Shown: positions 36,261-48,356 of the stretch, in pieces
Layout: every line of letters starts with the position of its first letter
Position numbering within the stretch: position 1 is the first letter of the stretch
NCBI GenBank assembly: GCA_026929865.2
Contig: CM049395.1
Location: forward strand, 10,249,501-10,313,500
From: Hyperoplus lanceolatus
Lineage: Eukaryota > Chordata > Actinopteri > Uranoscopiformes > Ammodytidae
DNA: 64,000 nucleotides
Reading direction: 5' to 3'
Notes under the pieces: generated by a model
Databases searched by the model: none
What the model was told of the DNA's origin: nothing
What the model saw: the letters and a program-made list of their open reading frames with translations, nothing else
Translations under genes and position numbers: made by a program

Positions 36261-39200
36261 GCAGCATTTAAATGGCTGAATTTGGGAGTGCAATGATTTG
36301 GAATTGATCAAATCAATGGATTTGCTGGCGGGCAAAGTAAATCAGTGCAAAGCCATCACAGCTCATAAGCAGTGCTGCATCATCAATGGGCATACTGTCT
36401 TTTAGAACAGGAGTTAATGGTACATTAAAGTCTCTTAAATAAACGTATCACTTAAATAAGTGACCAAGCTAACAACCTTCAAACTAAACGTTAGTAAGCT
36501 ACCCAGCTAGGAGAGTCCTTGTAACCCTGGATATATATCTGACTTAGTGCAAACATTTAGTTGTGTGACAAGCCCTCAGACCTTCCTGCTTACCCCTCCT
36601 CGTTTGCCACTGGCTAAACCTACCTGCTCTGCCTTTGAAATATACTGCTGCAGGTTATTTCAACATCCCTACAGCCATGGCCTCATCTTCTAAAGATAGC
36701 TCTCATGTTAAAATGTAAGGTGCACTTTATTAAATGCCTTATTCATAACCATACAGTATCCTCCCTTTGTTGAAGAAAAGTCATTAGTAATATGTAGGAA
36801 AAGGAGATTCTATACTGCTCCTACTGATTTACTTCCTGTTTTTCCACATGGAAGACTATTCTCTGACTGTTCCCCTGTGTTCAATGTGTTTTCAATAGTC
36901 ATGCTTAGCAGCAAACATTACACGTTTGAAAAGAGCACTGTTGCAAGACTTGTCCCCCTTTAAAGCCAGCATAATTGAAGTTGATATATAATTAATACGG
37001 CCATGTTTAAAGTCAAAACAAAGAATCGTCTCTTTGTGTGTCACCAATGCCATTCACCTGAGCATCTGTGGAACTGGCAAACTGAGACTGTGCACTATAA
37101 AATCCAATCTAACACGCTTTCTGTCTAGGAGGTGGTTGTCAGTTCTAATTTCTCCATATTCGTCTCTCTGAGGCGAGCACCAGTGTGTGCAAGGGACCAC
37201 GTTTCTCTATCTGCATCCCATTAAGGGACTCTTCATGTCAGAAAGGATATAATACAGGGCTGGTGGTTGGAGTTTATTTCAAAATATGTTTTTTTTTTGA
37301 GAAATAAATGAACCCTCAATCCCTTCAAAAGCAAGAAATCTAATAAACAACTTTTCTGAAGGACAGTAGGCCTAGTTACTACCAGCTTCCACACAGATGT
37401 TTACAATGATCTTATGTCCTTATGATCTTATGTTCCATGAGAAATGTTTGTTTTGAGAGCATTAGTAAGGCTAATATGCACTTAACATTATTTTTCATAT
37501 CAGCTCTTGTTATGGTATGAAGCACACTCAATTGCCTTGAGTAAAACATTTCTCATTAATAAATGAGTAATGGTATGAATTTGGTAGCGTGTTTATGCCT
37601 TGCTCTATGACGCATTTCTGTTCATTGATAACATTAGCAGATAGGAGGAGGTTTTAGTCTGTGAATGTCACCAAATGACACCTGCAGCAGCTCATTTTAC
37701 CTGCAGGCCCTGGTAGCTTGCTCCACCATTAAACACACTCATTTCCCTATTTCACCCATGCCTGACAGTGTGAAAGTATTTTTTCATTATTCATTTAATG
37801 TTGAAAAGCTCTAAAACCTTCTCTGTTTGACATTTTTACCCACGGACACAATTTAACACTGAGCCTGGAAAATGTCTCCCATAAAAGCTTAAACTATTAC
37901 ATATGAATCTACAGCAATTAGCAGCCATTCTCTGATGAGGGCCTCCATGAATTTGGATTGACTGGGGACAGTGGAGATGCAAAGCAGGCCATTGTATGAG
38001 GATCTCATTACGCCACTATGAGTTCAGCTCCATCTAAATCATGCAGCTGACGTGTGTAATAGGGTCCAAATAAAGTCAGACTCATTAATGAAGCAGTTAA
38101 TGTGTTCATCAGAACTCTGGTTGTAGGCCTGGGTTGCCGCTATGGCTTATGTGCTATTCGACACAACGCTTCTAATTTTTCAACACGCTAAGGGGGAAAA
38201 TCCACTTCATTGCAGTAAGCTGTGGGATAGCGTGGCAGTGCTGCCCGGGGGAACATTTTAACAACCAGTTGGGGAGGAAAAAAACACTGGCGGCAAATAT
38301 GTATTTGGAAGATAAGGCAGTAAATACATTTGCATATTCTGAGCAGTAGTGCTGCAGCTGGCCCCGCGACAACAGCAACTCATGCGGACCTAATTTTCCT
38401 CTTATCATTTTTCTGTCAAATGAAGAAATGGCCAAAAAATCAATCATTCATCTCTTTATTAACATGTTCAAGCATGAACGCATCCATAGAGTCGCTCCCC
38501 CTGCCACTGATCATCTAGAGAGCGTGTCTCCTGGGAGGGATATCATATGTTGTTTCACGAGCGTGTTAAAAAGCAGTGGCCATGAAGAACCGCAGACATG
38601 CTCTTGAGGCAACCCTGTAGATGAGGTGAGATGATAGCAATCAGGAGGTGCTTGGCTTTTCACATGAAGAAATAAAACCACATCCTCCATATATGAGACA
38701 CACATTGATGTAAGGTGTACAGGGGCTGAAAAGAAAGGGATGTCAATGAACCAGAGGACATTCATTGAAAACCGAAAAGAACCAGAAGGGAAGTTGTGTG
38801 TAAGTACTAAGATGTTTTACTTTGGCAGAAGTAGAATAACCGCAGTGTAGGAACGCAAGTAGAAGTCCTGAATTCTTGGTTCATAGCTATATTAACCTTA
38901 TTGATGACCTTATTTAATGGTGCCATTGGTAAAAACGGGCTTCCGCCATGTAAGAGAAACATGCATTTACCACATTGCCAGTTGGCTAGCGTAGCCACTG
39001 ACCCTTGAGTGTGGACTAGTTTAAACCCTGATCCTATACTTTAACTGGGTTTTTGTTTTGACCCCATAATACATTTCTTGAAAGATCCTTTAAGAATGTG
39101 CCTCGTAACATGTCTAGTTAAAAGACACCAGAGTGTAATTTTGCATCTGCTTTGCAGCAATTAAAGTACAAGATAGCTTTCCAGTAAATGATAGTGGTCT

Positions 39201-40068
39201 ACACTGGTTCCCATTGTCATGTTATAACTACCTTGATGAAGATCAAACCGCAGAAACCTTTTCAAAGGCACATCATATACTACCTCTCAGTTCCTAAGGA
39301 TCCCTTTGATGCAACTGTCCAACTAAAGGAGTCCTTTCCTTTCACACTGTCTCCTCTCATTGGATTTCTCCTCAAACAAGTGAAACAAACCTGACGGGAG
39401 GTGTGAGGATTTTTCTTTCTCTGTAGCTTGCTTGCTAATATCAAGAACGTTTTGGTCAGTTGACAATTGTGTGAGATTTCTATGCCACTCTGCCGCAGAA
39501 AAATGGGTTTCTGTACCCCGGGGGCAAGTGGAATCAGATCTCGACCTTTTTCCCTTATTTTAAGAAAAAAAAGACATGTCATTTTTAAGCCTTGCAATAA
39601 GATTCAATTTGCTTTAGTAACTTCTCTGTGGGTTGATTTTTTTTTGTTCTTTTGGGCCCCCCTCCCACCATCATGCAGCTTCACAGCCCATAGAGTCCCA
39701 ACCCTTAGGGCTTAGCACTCTTTTCTCATCCATCATTCTGAAGGGGGTGAAAAAGGGAGATTCACGTTTCCTTAGGGCATGAGCCGTGGCTGGTGCCTGT
39801 CAGCCAATGGTGATTGATGGGCGGGGTTAGGACAGGGCGCCTGGGCCAAACCACACACAGCTCATAGGGAGCATGTTGGCTCCTCAATACCAGCTGGGAG
39901 ATGCTATCCCCCTCTTACAGTACAGACAGTGTTTGGTAGCAGGGATTGGAGGCGCCTAGAGGAACGGCCATGTGTGAAAGTTCCCTGTCAGAAGACATAT
40001 TCTTGTTAACAGCAGTGTTGTTTTGGAAGGCAGCGGACATGACAGCAGTGGTGGGAGAGTTGTGCACA

Positions 40069-40070
<2 letters not shown>
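36261..40070. other. No gene; possible conserved non-coding block at 37850-38170
   Basis: No exon is recognised. 37850-38170 has even composition with many CATTAATG/TAAT-type cores and no repeat signature, as expected of a conserved enhancer; only alignment could show that. Confidence 0.45.

Positions 40071-40118
<48 letters not shown>
40071..40118. repeat. (CA)n microsatellite
   Basis: 24 CA units, followed by a degenerate CA-rich stretch to about 40145. Confidence 0.95.
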
Positions 40119-40120
<2 letters not shown>

Positions 40121-40375
40121 TACACACCTACAGACACACACACACCACTGGGAAGGAGGACAGATACAAGCAGACACTGACGCTGCTGTTGAAATACAGT
40201 AACCAAGCAACAGGATACCTCACACGTTGACCACTGACACTGCATAGTAAGATAAATATTGGTTAGCATCTCACTTGCTCGCTCTCTCTCTTTCATTGCT
40301 CTCTCTTTCAGCAGACTTGACTATTCTAAACAGCTGAACAAAGCTCCTTTGCGGGTTCCATTTCTTCCACCTAAT

Positions 40376-40760
40376 CAGAGGTGTCAAACTCATTTTGGTT
40401 TGAGGGCCACATACAGCCTCTCTGATCTCAAGTGGGCCGGACCAGTAAAATAATGGCAAAATGACGTACATATGTCACTCCAAATCTTTAGCTTTGTTTT
40501 TCAGTAATATGCTTTATCACTCAGCCTACATTTGTAACCTACATTATCACGGATCACAAGGGATCTCTGTACCCCCCAGGAAATGTCTTGGTAAAGGTTG
40601 CTGCTGGCCACGTGAATAGGAGGTGTGGCGCGAAGCGCTGCAGCAAAGTTGTTGGGGGTATTTTTCTCAAAGTTGCCAATAAACACTAAGGAAATAAACA
40701 ACTGTTTATTTGAATCCAAAAATACAACAGACACTGACCTTACAGTGGAATTTCTGTAAA
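40376..40760 (+). mobile_element. hAT-like left end fragment
   Basis: CAGAGGTGTCAAACTCATTT followed by TGGTTTGAGGGCCACATAC is a typical hAT terminus (compare 29274). No right terminus is seen before the next repeat at 40770, so the copy is truncated. Confidence 0.6.
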
Positions 40761-40769
40761 ATATCCGAC

Positions 40770-40822
40770 TTAAAGCCATAGTGCGTACCTTCTGTCGCCC
40801 CCATAAGGAATTCTGAGTAATT
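40770..40822 (+). mobile_element. TTAA-end MITE copy A, left part
   Basis: The terminus TTAAAGCCATAGTGCGTACC is followed by TCTGTCGCCCCCATAAGGAA. The element is interrupted after GAGTAATT by the L2 LINE (40823-44041) and resumes at 44042. Confidence 0.75.
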
Positions 40823-43800
40823 CATTTCATTTCATTTAACTTTATTTATCCTCGAGAGACCAATTGAGGGGTGACCCTCATTTACAATGATGTCGAGTAA
40901 ATAAATTCCAAGGAAAAACAACAATACATACACAATATTCAATGCAAATACATCAAATACACAACAACAGGTGAAGAGAGAGAAAAAACAAAAAAACAAA
41001 AAAACAATTGAAACATTTACCTAGTGGTGAAGAGTGGCAGCAATTAAAATGAAATGGGTGAAAGTACAATATAGCCTAATTAAAACAGTTACAGGTAGAG
41101 TTTGGCAGATTTAAGATAGTTTGTTTAAATTGATTAAAGGATATGAAGGTATTTAGTTTAATTTGTTGCTGTAAGTTGTTCCAGGAGTCGGGGGCACTGA
41201 AGCCAAAAGCTGTCTTTCCCAGCTCAGACCGGGCTTGTGGGACATAAAGCATGAGCATGTCAGTGGAGCGGGTCTGATAAAGCCCATCTGAAATTTGCAA
41301 CATTTCTGTTAAATAACGAGGAAGCTTCCCGGTCAAGGCTTTGTAAATAAAAATATGCCAATGTGCATCACGTCTCTCTTTAAGGGAGTACCACCCAACC
41401 TTTTCATATAAAATACAATGGTGTGTGTCATAAGCATCTCCTGTGATGAACCTTAAAGCAGAGTGAAAAACAGAGTCTAGGAGTTTAAGACATGAATGAG
41501 ATGCATGCCGGTAAACCACATCACCGTAATCAAGGACAGACATAAAAACTGCCTCAATAATCCTTTTCCTACTAAATAAAGGGAAGGTGGTTTTGTTCCT
41601 ATAAAAATAGCCAATTTTTTGTCGTAGTCGACAAACAAGATTTTTTATATGGAAATTAAAAGTGAGTTTATCATCTAACCAGATGCCGAGATATTTGTAC
41701 TCTGACTCTTTCAATTAAAAATCCATTCTTTGTAAAAATATTAAAATCATTAAAAGTTGTAGTTCTTGCTCTGGAGAAACACATATATTTGGTTTTGTCT
41801 GTATTTAGAACCAGCCTGAGGTCCACTAGACAGTCCTGCAGGGTGTTAAAAGAGCTTTGTAGGTTCTGAATAGATTGGTGCACCGAATCGGAAATGCAAT
41901 ACAGTACTGTGTCGTCAGCGTATAGATGGGCATGACAGTTTTTTAGCGATGAAACAATGTTATTTATATAAATTGTGAAAAGAACTGGACCTAAAATTGA
42001 GCCCTGTGGGACACCATTTGTAACAGTTAAGAACTCAGATTGGTATCTTCCGAGTTTAACTGACTGCTGTCTATCAGAGAGATAATCCCTAAACCAGCTA
42101 CATGCAGACTGATCAAAGCCAATGTCATGCAGCCTCTGTAAAAGCAAATGGTGGTCAACATTATCAAAGGCCTTTGAAAGATAAATAAAAAGTGCTGCAC
42201 AGTGCTTTTTCTTGTCTAATGCTGTAACAATGTTGTCTACAACCAAAGTCACAGCAGAGACAGTACTGTGGCCTGCCCTAAAGCCAGATTGGAATGGGCT
42301 CAAAATGGAAGCACTAGATAGAAATGTTTTTAACTGATTATTAATAAGTGATTCTAGAATTTTTGCCAGGCATGGGAGTTTGGAAATTGGCCTGTAGTTA
42401 TTAAGATTATTTTTGTCACCACCTTTATGTAAAGGAATTACATGAGCTATTTTCCAAATTTTAGGAACTATTCCAGAGGAGATGGAAAGATTAAAAATAT
42501 GGGTAATTTGTTTTGATATTATATGTGTCGAAAGCTTGATTGAAAACGGATCCAAGTTGTCCTCTCCCATGTACTTCTTGGGGTTGATGGCGAGGAGCGC
42601 ATCTACAACAACACTTGTGGGAAGAAGATCAAGGCTGAAAATAGGAGTTTGAGAGACAGGCGGTACGTTACTACTGGTGGTAGAAGGCGTATATCCTCCA
42701 TTCTGAAAGAGTTGACCAGCAGCTACAAAATGTTTATTAAAAGCTAAGCCAATCTCTTTTTGATCATTGAGAGTGTGACCATTTAATTTGATCTGAGTGG
42801 GAATTGTGCTAGAATTGTTTTTATTATAGTTCACAGCTTTCCAAAATAGTGCAGGGTTAGAGTAGCAGTTTGAGATTAATTCAAGGTAATATTCGGATTT
42901 GGCTTTCCTGACCATGGCTGTGCACTTATTCCTAAGTTGTCTAAAAATTGTCCAATTGGTATTATCTCCAGAGCGTCTAGCTACAGACCATGCTTTATTT
43001 CTTTCGGAAAATAAATCAGACAGTTCACTTGTAAACCAGGGGTTTGATCTATTTTTTACTCTATGCTTTTTAAGGGGCGCATGCTTGTTTATAATTGAGG
43101 TGAAAGTATTGATGAAATAGTCTAAGGCTAACTCAACATCCGAAATTTCCGTAGTGAGTTGAATGTCACTATGACGGAGATCACTTAAAAAGGCTTGTTC
43201 ATTAAAATTTTTAAAATTACGTTTAATAATGATTTTAGGTTGAGATCTTTTTAAATGAATACTTCTGATACAGGCCACTGGGCAGTGATCACTAATCCCA
43301 AGATCAAAAACACCAACTGAGACTATTTTATTTATTTTATTTGATAGGATTAAATCGATTAAAGTTGATTTTGCTGGGTTTTTTGGATTAGGTCTTGTGG
43401 GCTCAGTTATTAATTGTGTAAGATTAACGCTGCTACAGATTTCTTTGAAAGGTTCAGAGGCACCAGAAAGCCAGTCAACGTTAAAATCACCCATCACAAT
43501 TACCTCTCTATTTACATAGCTGGAGAGCATATGTGCTAGATCGTTTAAGGAGCTAGTTACAGCTGAAGGGGGCCCATACACACCAATTACAACAAAAGAA
43601 TCATTTGACGATAAAGATAATTCTAGCGCGAGAAATTCAAAGCAATTTAGAACAGAGACAGCATGTAAAAGTGTTACAGAATAACAGTATTTTACATAGA
43701 CAGCCACTCCCCCACCCCTAGTGTTTCTGTCTATTCTGAATAAGTTATAATCATTTATTGCCACAATAGAGTCATCTGTACTCTTCTTTAACCAGGATTC

Positions 43801-44041
43801 AGTCAGAATCAAAACATCTGGATCTGCCTGGGACACTAAAATCTTTACATGGTCTAATTTATCATGCTGCAATAAACTTCTAATATTTAAATGTAGAAAA
43901 CCCAAGCCCTTTCTTGATTTGAGAATTTGTGGGGAATTTAGCTTACAGCTAGGAAGCATGGCTTGTTTTTCAGGGTCATACAATACAGGTTTGTGCCTGT
44001 AGAGGGAGCCAGCGTTAGAAGCAGCAGGTGGATGGGCCGTT
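40823..44041 (-). mobile_element. 3.2-kb L2-type LINE with endonuclease and RT
   Basis: The element runs on the minus strand. It ends at about 40823 in an ATGAA/AATG-type repeat tail (TTCATTTCATTTCATTTAAC on the plus strand). The 5' edge lies within a few bases of 44041, where the host MITE resumes. It encodes endonuclease, RT and C-terminal region but no ORF1. Comparing with MITE copies B and C, the insertion gave no obvious target duplication and lost about 2 bp. Confidence 0.88.
41076..41714 (-). pseudogene. L2 LINE ORF2 C-terminal part (after frameshift)
   Basis: This continues the RT from EYKYLGIWLDDKLTF through YFYRNKTTFPLF, VLDYGDVVYRHAS and FSAPDSWNNLQQQ to the stop at 41076. It overlaps the upstream frame by about 44 bp and lies in a different frame. 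Related copies (6538, 17742) have the two parts joined, so this is a frameshift and not a separate gene. Confidence 0.88.
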
Positions 44042-44049
44042 AACAACAC
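41671..44049 (-). pseudogene. L2 LINE ORF2: AP-endonuclease plus reverse transcriptase
   Basis: This 792-codon frame encodes an apurinic-type endonuclease, then RT. Endonuclease landmarks are HLNIRS (Asn55), LTESW (Glu84), VMGDFN (Asp188, Asn190) and SDH (253-255). RT landmarks are NNYRPISKLPCLAKILES, motif A at 621-630, PQGSILGPVLF, and YADDT at 710-714. In motif A the catalytic aspartate is replaced: FIYLSKAFDN has Tyr623 where relatives have FIDLSKAFD, a single base change in the codon at 42181-42183. Near 41705 a 2-bp loss shifts the frame, and the C-terminus continues at 41076-41714. The frame is nearly intact otherwise, so inactivation looks recent, but polymerase activity should be absent. 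The first few codons may lie in the flanking MITE. Confidence 0.9.
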
Positions 44050-44359
44050 TGTCGGCGTATCTACATGAGGTAAGCCTTCGGTGATAAAGCATGGATTTTA
44101 TACCTTCTGCTGTAGGTCCAGGTTTTTTCTTTGCAGTAAAATCAAGAATTTATAAATTTTTGGGAAACATCGCTTTTCCCGAGATCCTGAGGACAGTATC
44201 GGGGGCTGACACAACTTTGTAAATGCTGCCATACTGAGAAATACAGGGAGTCTTGTGGAACTGATACGCTTGTTCAACTTTGTGTCAACTCATTTGCCTA
44301 ATGGCTACAATGTAACGGACATTCATTTATATGAAAAAGTTACTCACTGAAGCTTTAAA
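44042..44359 (+). mobile_element. TTAA-end MITE copy A, right part
   Basis: It resumes with AACAACACTGTCGGCGTATC and TACATGAGGTAAGCC, which adjoin the left-part sequence in copies B and C. It ends GAAAAAGTTACTCACTGAAG then CTTTAAA, the inverse of the left end TTAAAGC-ATAGTGCGTAAC. There is no coding capacity. Confidence 0.7.
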
Positions 44360-44930
44360 CTAGACAGTATGTGCAAGGGCTGTCAGGTGTGCTTATAGTC
44401 CACCTGATTTGAGTGAAACTTAGCCAGACTTTGCTGATGAATGTCTGTCGAATCATCCAACTTAAAACTATCTCACTGCGATGAACGATGGACCAATCAC
44501 ATTCCGGTCGGTCCATGGGAAATATGTCGGAATATTTTGCTGTCGGAATAATGGGCCGTCGGAATTATGGGCCCGAAATGTCTCCAGAGCAGCATTCAAT
44601 AGCTCCTTATTGTCCTCACCCCAATCCCCTTCCTTTGGCCTCTACAACACTCTTCTCTTTCCCTGCACAAGCACCTTGTCCTCCATCAGTTGCCCCCACC
44701 TCCCTCGTTCATCTTCATAGTGCTCACCTTCTCCATTACTTCAGAGACTGGTGCCACTGCAGAGGACAGGTGGGCATTTCACACGCTATTTGTTTCCCCC
44801 CGTTTTGTCATTCTACAAAGCTCCAGCGGTCGTCATTAATAACCCCAACCCCTCTCTGCCTGTTCCTAGAGTCTCCAGGCTGATGTTTCCTTCCAGCCCG
44901 TTGGCAGGGCCGCCAGGCTCAGTGCCTCGG

Positions 44931-44932
<2 letters not shown>
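44360..44932. other. No gene; short repeat piece at 44425-44466
   Basis: TGCTGATGAATGTCTGTCGA followed by ATCATCCAACTTAAA near 44426 recurs at 47088-47112, next to another copy of the MITE. No gene is seen; the open frames at 44481-44883 lack support. Confidence 0.45.

Positions 44933-44980
<48 letters not shown>
44933..44980. repeat. (CA)n microsatellite
   Basis: 24 units. A second similar tract starts 35 bp further on. Confidence 0.96.
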
Positions 44981-44982
<2 letters not shown>

Positions 44983-45011
44983 TGAGATGGAGAAGTTAGA
45001 TCAGTCCAGAC

Positions 45012-45015
<4 letters not shown>

Positions 45016-45062
<47 letters not shown>
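45016..45062. repeat. (CA)n microsatellite
   Basis: About 23 units, in the same phase as the neighbouring tract. Both may derive from one interrupted or duplicated tract. Confidence 0.96.
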
Positions 45063-45065
<3 letters not shown>

Positions 45066-45865
45066 AGCTAAATGCAAGCTGCACACTGCAACACAAACAG
45101 CAAAGTGGGGCTCTCAGAATACTAAAAAGGGAAACGATGATGGTCTCACATAAAATACACAATGGAACAGGAAATATGCAGGATGTAGAGATATAATGAT
45201 AAACAGTTCCTCAAAAGGCTTTTGTGAGTCATTGTGAGTCGAACAGTTTTGACCATGATGATCTGGAATGATACAGTGGTTGCTTTTGTTGGGAGATGTA
45301 TACTATTCTGCTATTAATAAAACCAGACGTAGTGATCCAGGTAAAACCTCAATGGTTTAATAAGAAGCTATGTAGCTCTTGTAACTTTATACAACTGTGG
45401 TACCCTTGCTACATGCATAAAAAAATCCTTTTTAGAAATGTGCGTAATGGAGGAGGTGTAGGTGAGTTAGTTTAAGGGTGTTTTTCATGTTGGCTTTGCA
45501 TAAAACTCCTGAGGCATAGAGGACTGTGGCGAGCCAGTTGAATTTTTGATAAGGGGGATTTTAACAAATACCCTTCCACTCTTAAATGCATTTTCCTTAT
45601 TGTTACCTTGATGTTTCAGCTGCAAGGTTGCATCTTAAATAGTGTTTTTTTAGTGATAAACCGTTGTCTCAAAACATGCCTGGAGGGATCTGTAAACTCT
45701 GATGCTAACAAATCTCTTTCTTCGTTCTCTCTTGTTGCTCTTTAATAGCAAAGAGCAAAACATTAAGCTAAATAAGCTGGCTTTTCATTTTTCATTTGTA
45801 AAATTGTCAAAGCATCCCCAGCGAAAGACTATGTCAGCAAATGCTTATTAAAGAAAAACGTACAT
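45063..45865. other. No gene recognised
   Basis: AT-rich sequence with no supported feature. Confidence 0.55.
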
Positions 45866-46005
45866 TTATAGTGCGTAACTTCTGTCGCCCTCATGAGGTA
45901 TTCTAATGTAATTACAACAACACTATCGGCACAACTTCATGAGGTTAGTCTTGAAACTACAAGCAAGGACTAGTGGATGTGGTAACTGTTCTCCTGCCTA
46001 CTGTA
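45866..46005 (+). mobile_element. TTAA-end MITE copy B (partial)
   Basis: TTATAGTGCGTAACTTCTGT followed by CGCCCTCATGAGG and ATTACAACAACACTATCGGC matches copies A and C. It diverges after CATGAGGTTAG and is followed directly by the GATT-repeat tail of a LINE. Confidence 0.65.
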
Positions 46006-46053
<48 letters not shown>

Positions 46054-46054
46054 T
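46006..46054. repeat. (GATT)n tract at LINE 3' end
   Basis: About 12 units of GATT. On the minus strand it is the (CAAT)n tail terminating the LINE at 46055-47082. Confidence 0.93.
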
Positions 46055-47082
46055 TATTCGACCATTTCATATATAAAAACAAGAACAGCGCTTTGTTACA
46101 TTAAAATACATAAAAAGCCAGAGATAAAAACACAAAAAAGCCCAAAGGCTTATTTCCATGTGGTCCCTATACACAAAACATACACAAAAAATACCCGTAC
46201 ATAAAAAAACACACACACAACAATGACCACCACTAAGACAAGCCTAATTACGTCTCAGCCATTTTTTAGGGCCTTTTTAAAATTGCCCAAACTCCCGACC
46301 AACTTGAGTGCAGCACCAGTATAAAAAAAAGGAATCCTTTCCCATGTTAGTCCTCACCCTTGGTGGTACAAACTCAGTGGTGCTACCCCTAGTGGCATGT
46401 GTGTGAACTTCACTTACTCGATTAAAATAGATTCTAAAATAATAGGGAACATCCCCATTTAAAATCCTATGTACCATACACAGTTGTATCTGAGATACCC
46501 GATGGTCTACTTTCAACCAACCCAACCTCTCAAAGTGGGAAGATTCAAGATGAGTTCTCATGGGGAGCTCAAAAATAAGCCTAACCAACTTATTTTGCGA
46601 GGTCTGAATCCTATGTTTCAAATACACCGTGACGCCATTGTACCATGAGCCACACGCATAATCATAATAAGGCTGAATTAAAACTCCTGCTAAAATTAAC
46701 ATTGTTTTTTGATCCATAAACTTTTAAATTCTTGCCAAAAAAACGGATTCTAGGATTTATTTTGGTGATTGCCTTTTTCAGCCTGACCTACACCAGATAA
46801 ATTACAACCTTATAATCTGAGGCTTTTTTCAGTTTAATTTTTGATCCAAACAATATGGACTCAGTTTTCCCCATGTGATGTGATAACTTGTTGTCAGACA
46901 TCCACCTGCTAAGTTACAAGTTCTGCAGAAAGTGTTCTTTCATTAAAATGTTTATCTTTGTGAGAAACCACCAGTGCAGAGTCATCTGCATATAAAAAAA
47001 AAGATTACAAGAACAAACAGACTTTAGGTCATTTATATATAACAGAAAGAAAAACTTGGGTAACTTGGGTAAAAAGACGTCA
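46055..47082 (-). mobile_element. 5'-truncated LINE of a second lineage
   Basis: A minus-strand non-LTR element ending in (CAAT)n. RT-derived sequence runs from about 47050 (LLYINDLKSVCSC) through a YADDSALVVS box to the C-terminus at 46277. It is broken by stops and shifts. Its protein is clearly different from the L2 copies at 6538 and 41076. Confidence 0.75.
46277..47050 (-). pseudogene. LINE reverse transcriptase C-terminal half
   Basis: The catalytic box YADDS is at 46978-46992. Downstream the minus strand has a clean frame from 46717 (ATG) to 46277: QPYYDYACGSWYNGV, LVRLIFELPMRTHLESSHFE and LGWLKVDHRVSQIQLCMVHR, typical of the RT thumb and C-terminal region of a jockey-group LINE. The part between the YADDS box and 46717 contains stops (for example after LVT and IYLV). 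It has no endonuclease and is inactive. Confidence 0.75.
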
Positions 47083-47108
47083 CTGATGAATGTCTGCGAA
47101 TATCCAAC

Positions 47109-47266
47109 TTAAAGCAGCTAGTGTGTAACTTCTATGTGAAATACTGAGTAATTACAACAATATTCCCAGCACATCTACATGAAGTAAGCCTCTGATAATC
47201 GTGCATGGATTTAATACCTTCTGCTGTAACTCCAGGCTTTAAACACTGCCGTTCTGAGTTTTGTTA
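47109..47266 (+). mobile_element. TTAA-end MITE copy C, left part
   Basis: TTAAAGCAGCTAGTGTGTAA followed by ACTGAGTAATTACAACAATA and CATCTACATGAAGTAAGCCT matches copies A and B. It is split by a TA-flanked transposon (47267-48689) and resumes at 48690. Confidence 0.7.
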
Positions 47267-47614
47267 CAGTTTTTCACAATTGCTTAAACACATTTCCTGA
47301 TAGACTACCTCACTTTTTCAAAACCCTAAACACAAATTTCAAAACTCAAACACAAAATGCAAAATCCTTCACTTCTCTTGCAAAAGCACACTCTACCCTC
47401 AACACAGTGTTAACTCTTCACTAAATGGTGTTTTCTTTTCAAATGACAAACACATACATCATATGACTAGACATTTCTAGCACTCATTGAACACTGGTGT
47501 GCAGAATGGAAAACACTATAGTATAAATGCAAACCACTATATGAATGCTTTATCAGTAGAATTATGCCTTTGCATGTTCATACACTTTCACCTACAGTAA
47601 CAACAAATACTTAA

Positions 47615-48356
47615 CGGTTTTTGCCAAATGCTAACACACATGTTGCAGAATAGTTTATTTTGCCATTTCAAACAAACACAATGAATAGGTAGGACTGCAT
47701 TCAAGCAATTCAGTGTGTCAGTATAAACTACTGTGCTGTACAGTAAAAAACAATTACAGTAAATTTAGGGAACAATGGTAAAAAAACAGCATTGTAAGGA
47801 ATTGGGTGGTTGGATTATGAATCCTATTATGGATTCCGCCTCCTGTTTGCGTCTGGCCACATCGCCTCATCAACATCACACTCAATGTCATCTTTTGAGA
47901 AGCAACAGGGAAATGATCATCTGAAATCCAGTCTAAATCTCCTAATTATGGAGCGACTCAGGTTGGGCTGCACTCTCTGTCCAGGCTCCCTCATTGATAG
48001 GCCATGATCTATAACATGGTCCACTATAGTGTCCCTGTTGTATGTGTCTCTGTCTGTTTGCCTTCTTTGTCCTCGTCCTCCTGTCGCTCTCTCTCCTCCT
48101 CTTTCCTTGACTCTTACTGTCTCAGAAAGGAGCTGAGCTCACCTGGGGTCTATTTGTAGTGCTAAGGTTTAGACTGATTGGTATTCAATTTTTTTTTTTT
48201 TTCAAGAAGTGTGTTGGAGAATTTCAAACAGTGCAAAGCATATATCGTGTTTGTAGGGTTGGTGCTTTGGTTTAGGGCATAGTTACAAAAGTTAGAGGTT
48301 GTGATGCTGTGGTCATAGCAGTCACTTTTAGTGTTTACAGTATTCGGCAAAAACTG
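47615..48356 (-). mobile_element. Internally deleted IS630/Tc1-like transposon (copy 2, nested)
   Basis: The ends CGGTTTTTGCCAAATGCTAA and (reverse complement) CAGTTTTTGCCGAATACTGT, next to TA on the right, place it in the same family as 34003-35183. It is shorter because the region before the C-terminal piece is reduced. It lies wholly inside the outer element. Confidence 0.82.
47806..48100 (-). pseudogene. Transposase remnant (copy 2)
   Basis: On the minus strand, VDHVIDHGLSMREPGQRVQP is followed in frame by NLSRSIIRRFRLD, then after the same kind of junction as copy 1 by ECDVDEAMWPDANRRRNP and stops. The HTH part is better preserved than in copy 1 (no stop before SIIRRF). The DDE domain is absent. 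It cannot catalyse transposition but keeps the ends a related enzyme could use. Confidence 0.78.

Noticed and set aside
42899..43120. Plus-strand frame within the L2 element
   Set aside because: Antisense shadow of the endonuclease/RT frame.
44933..45062. CRISPR-like alternation of repeat and spacer
   Set aside because: Only two CA microsatellites separated by 35 bp.
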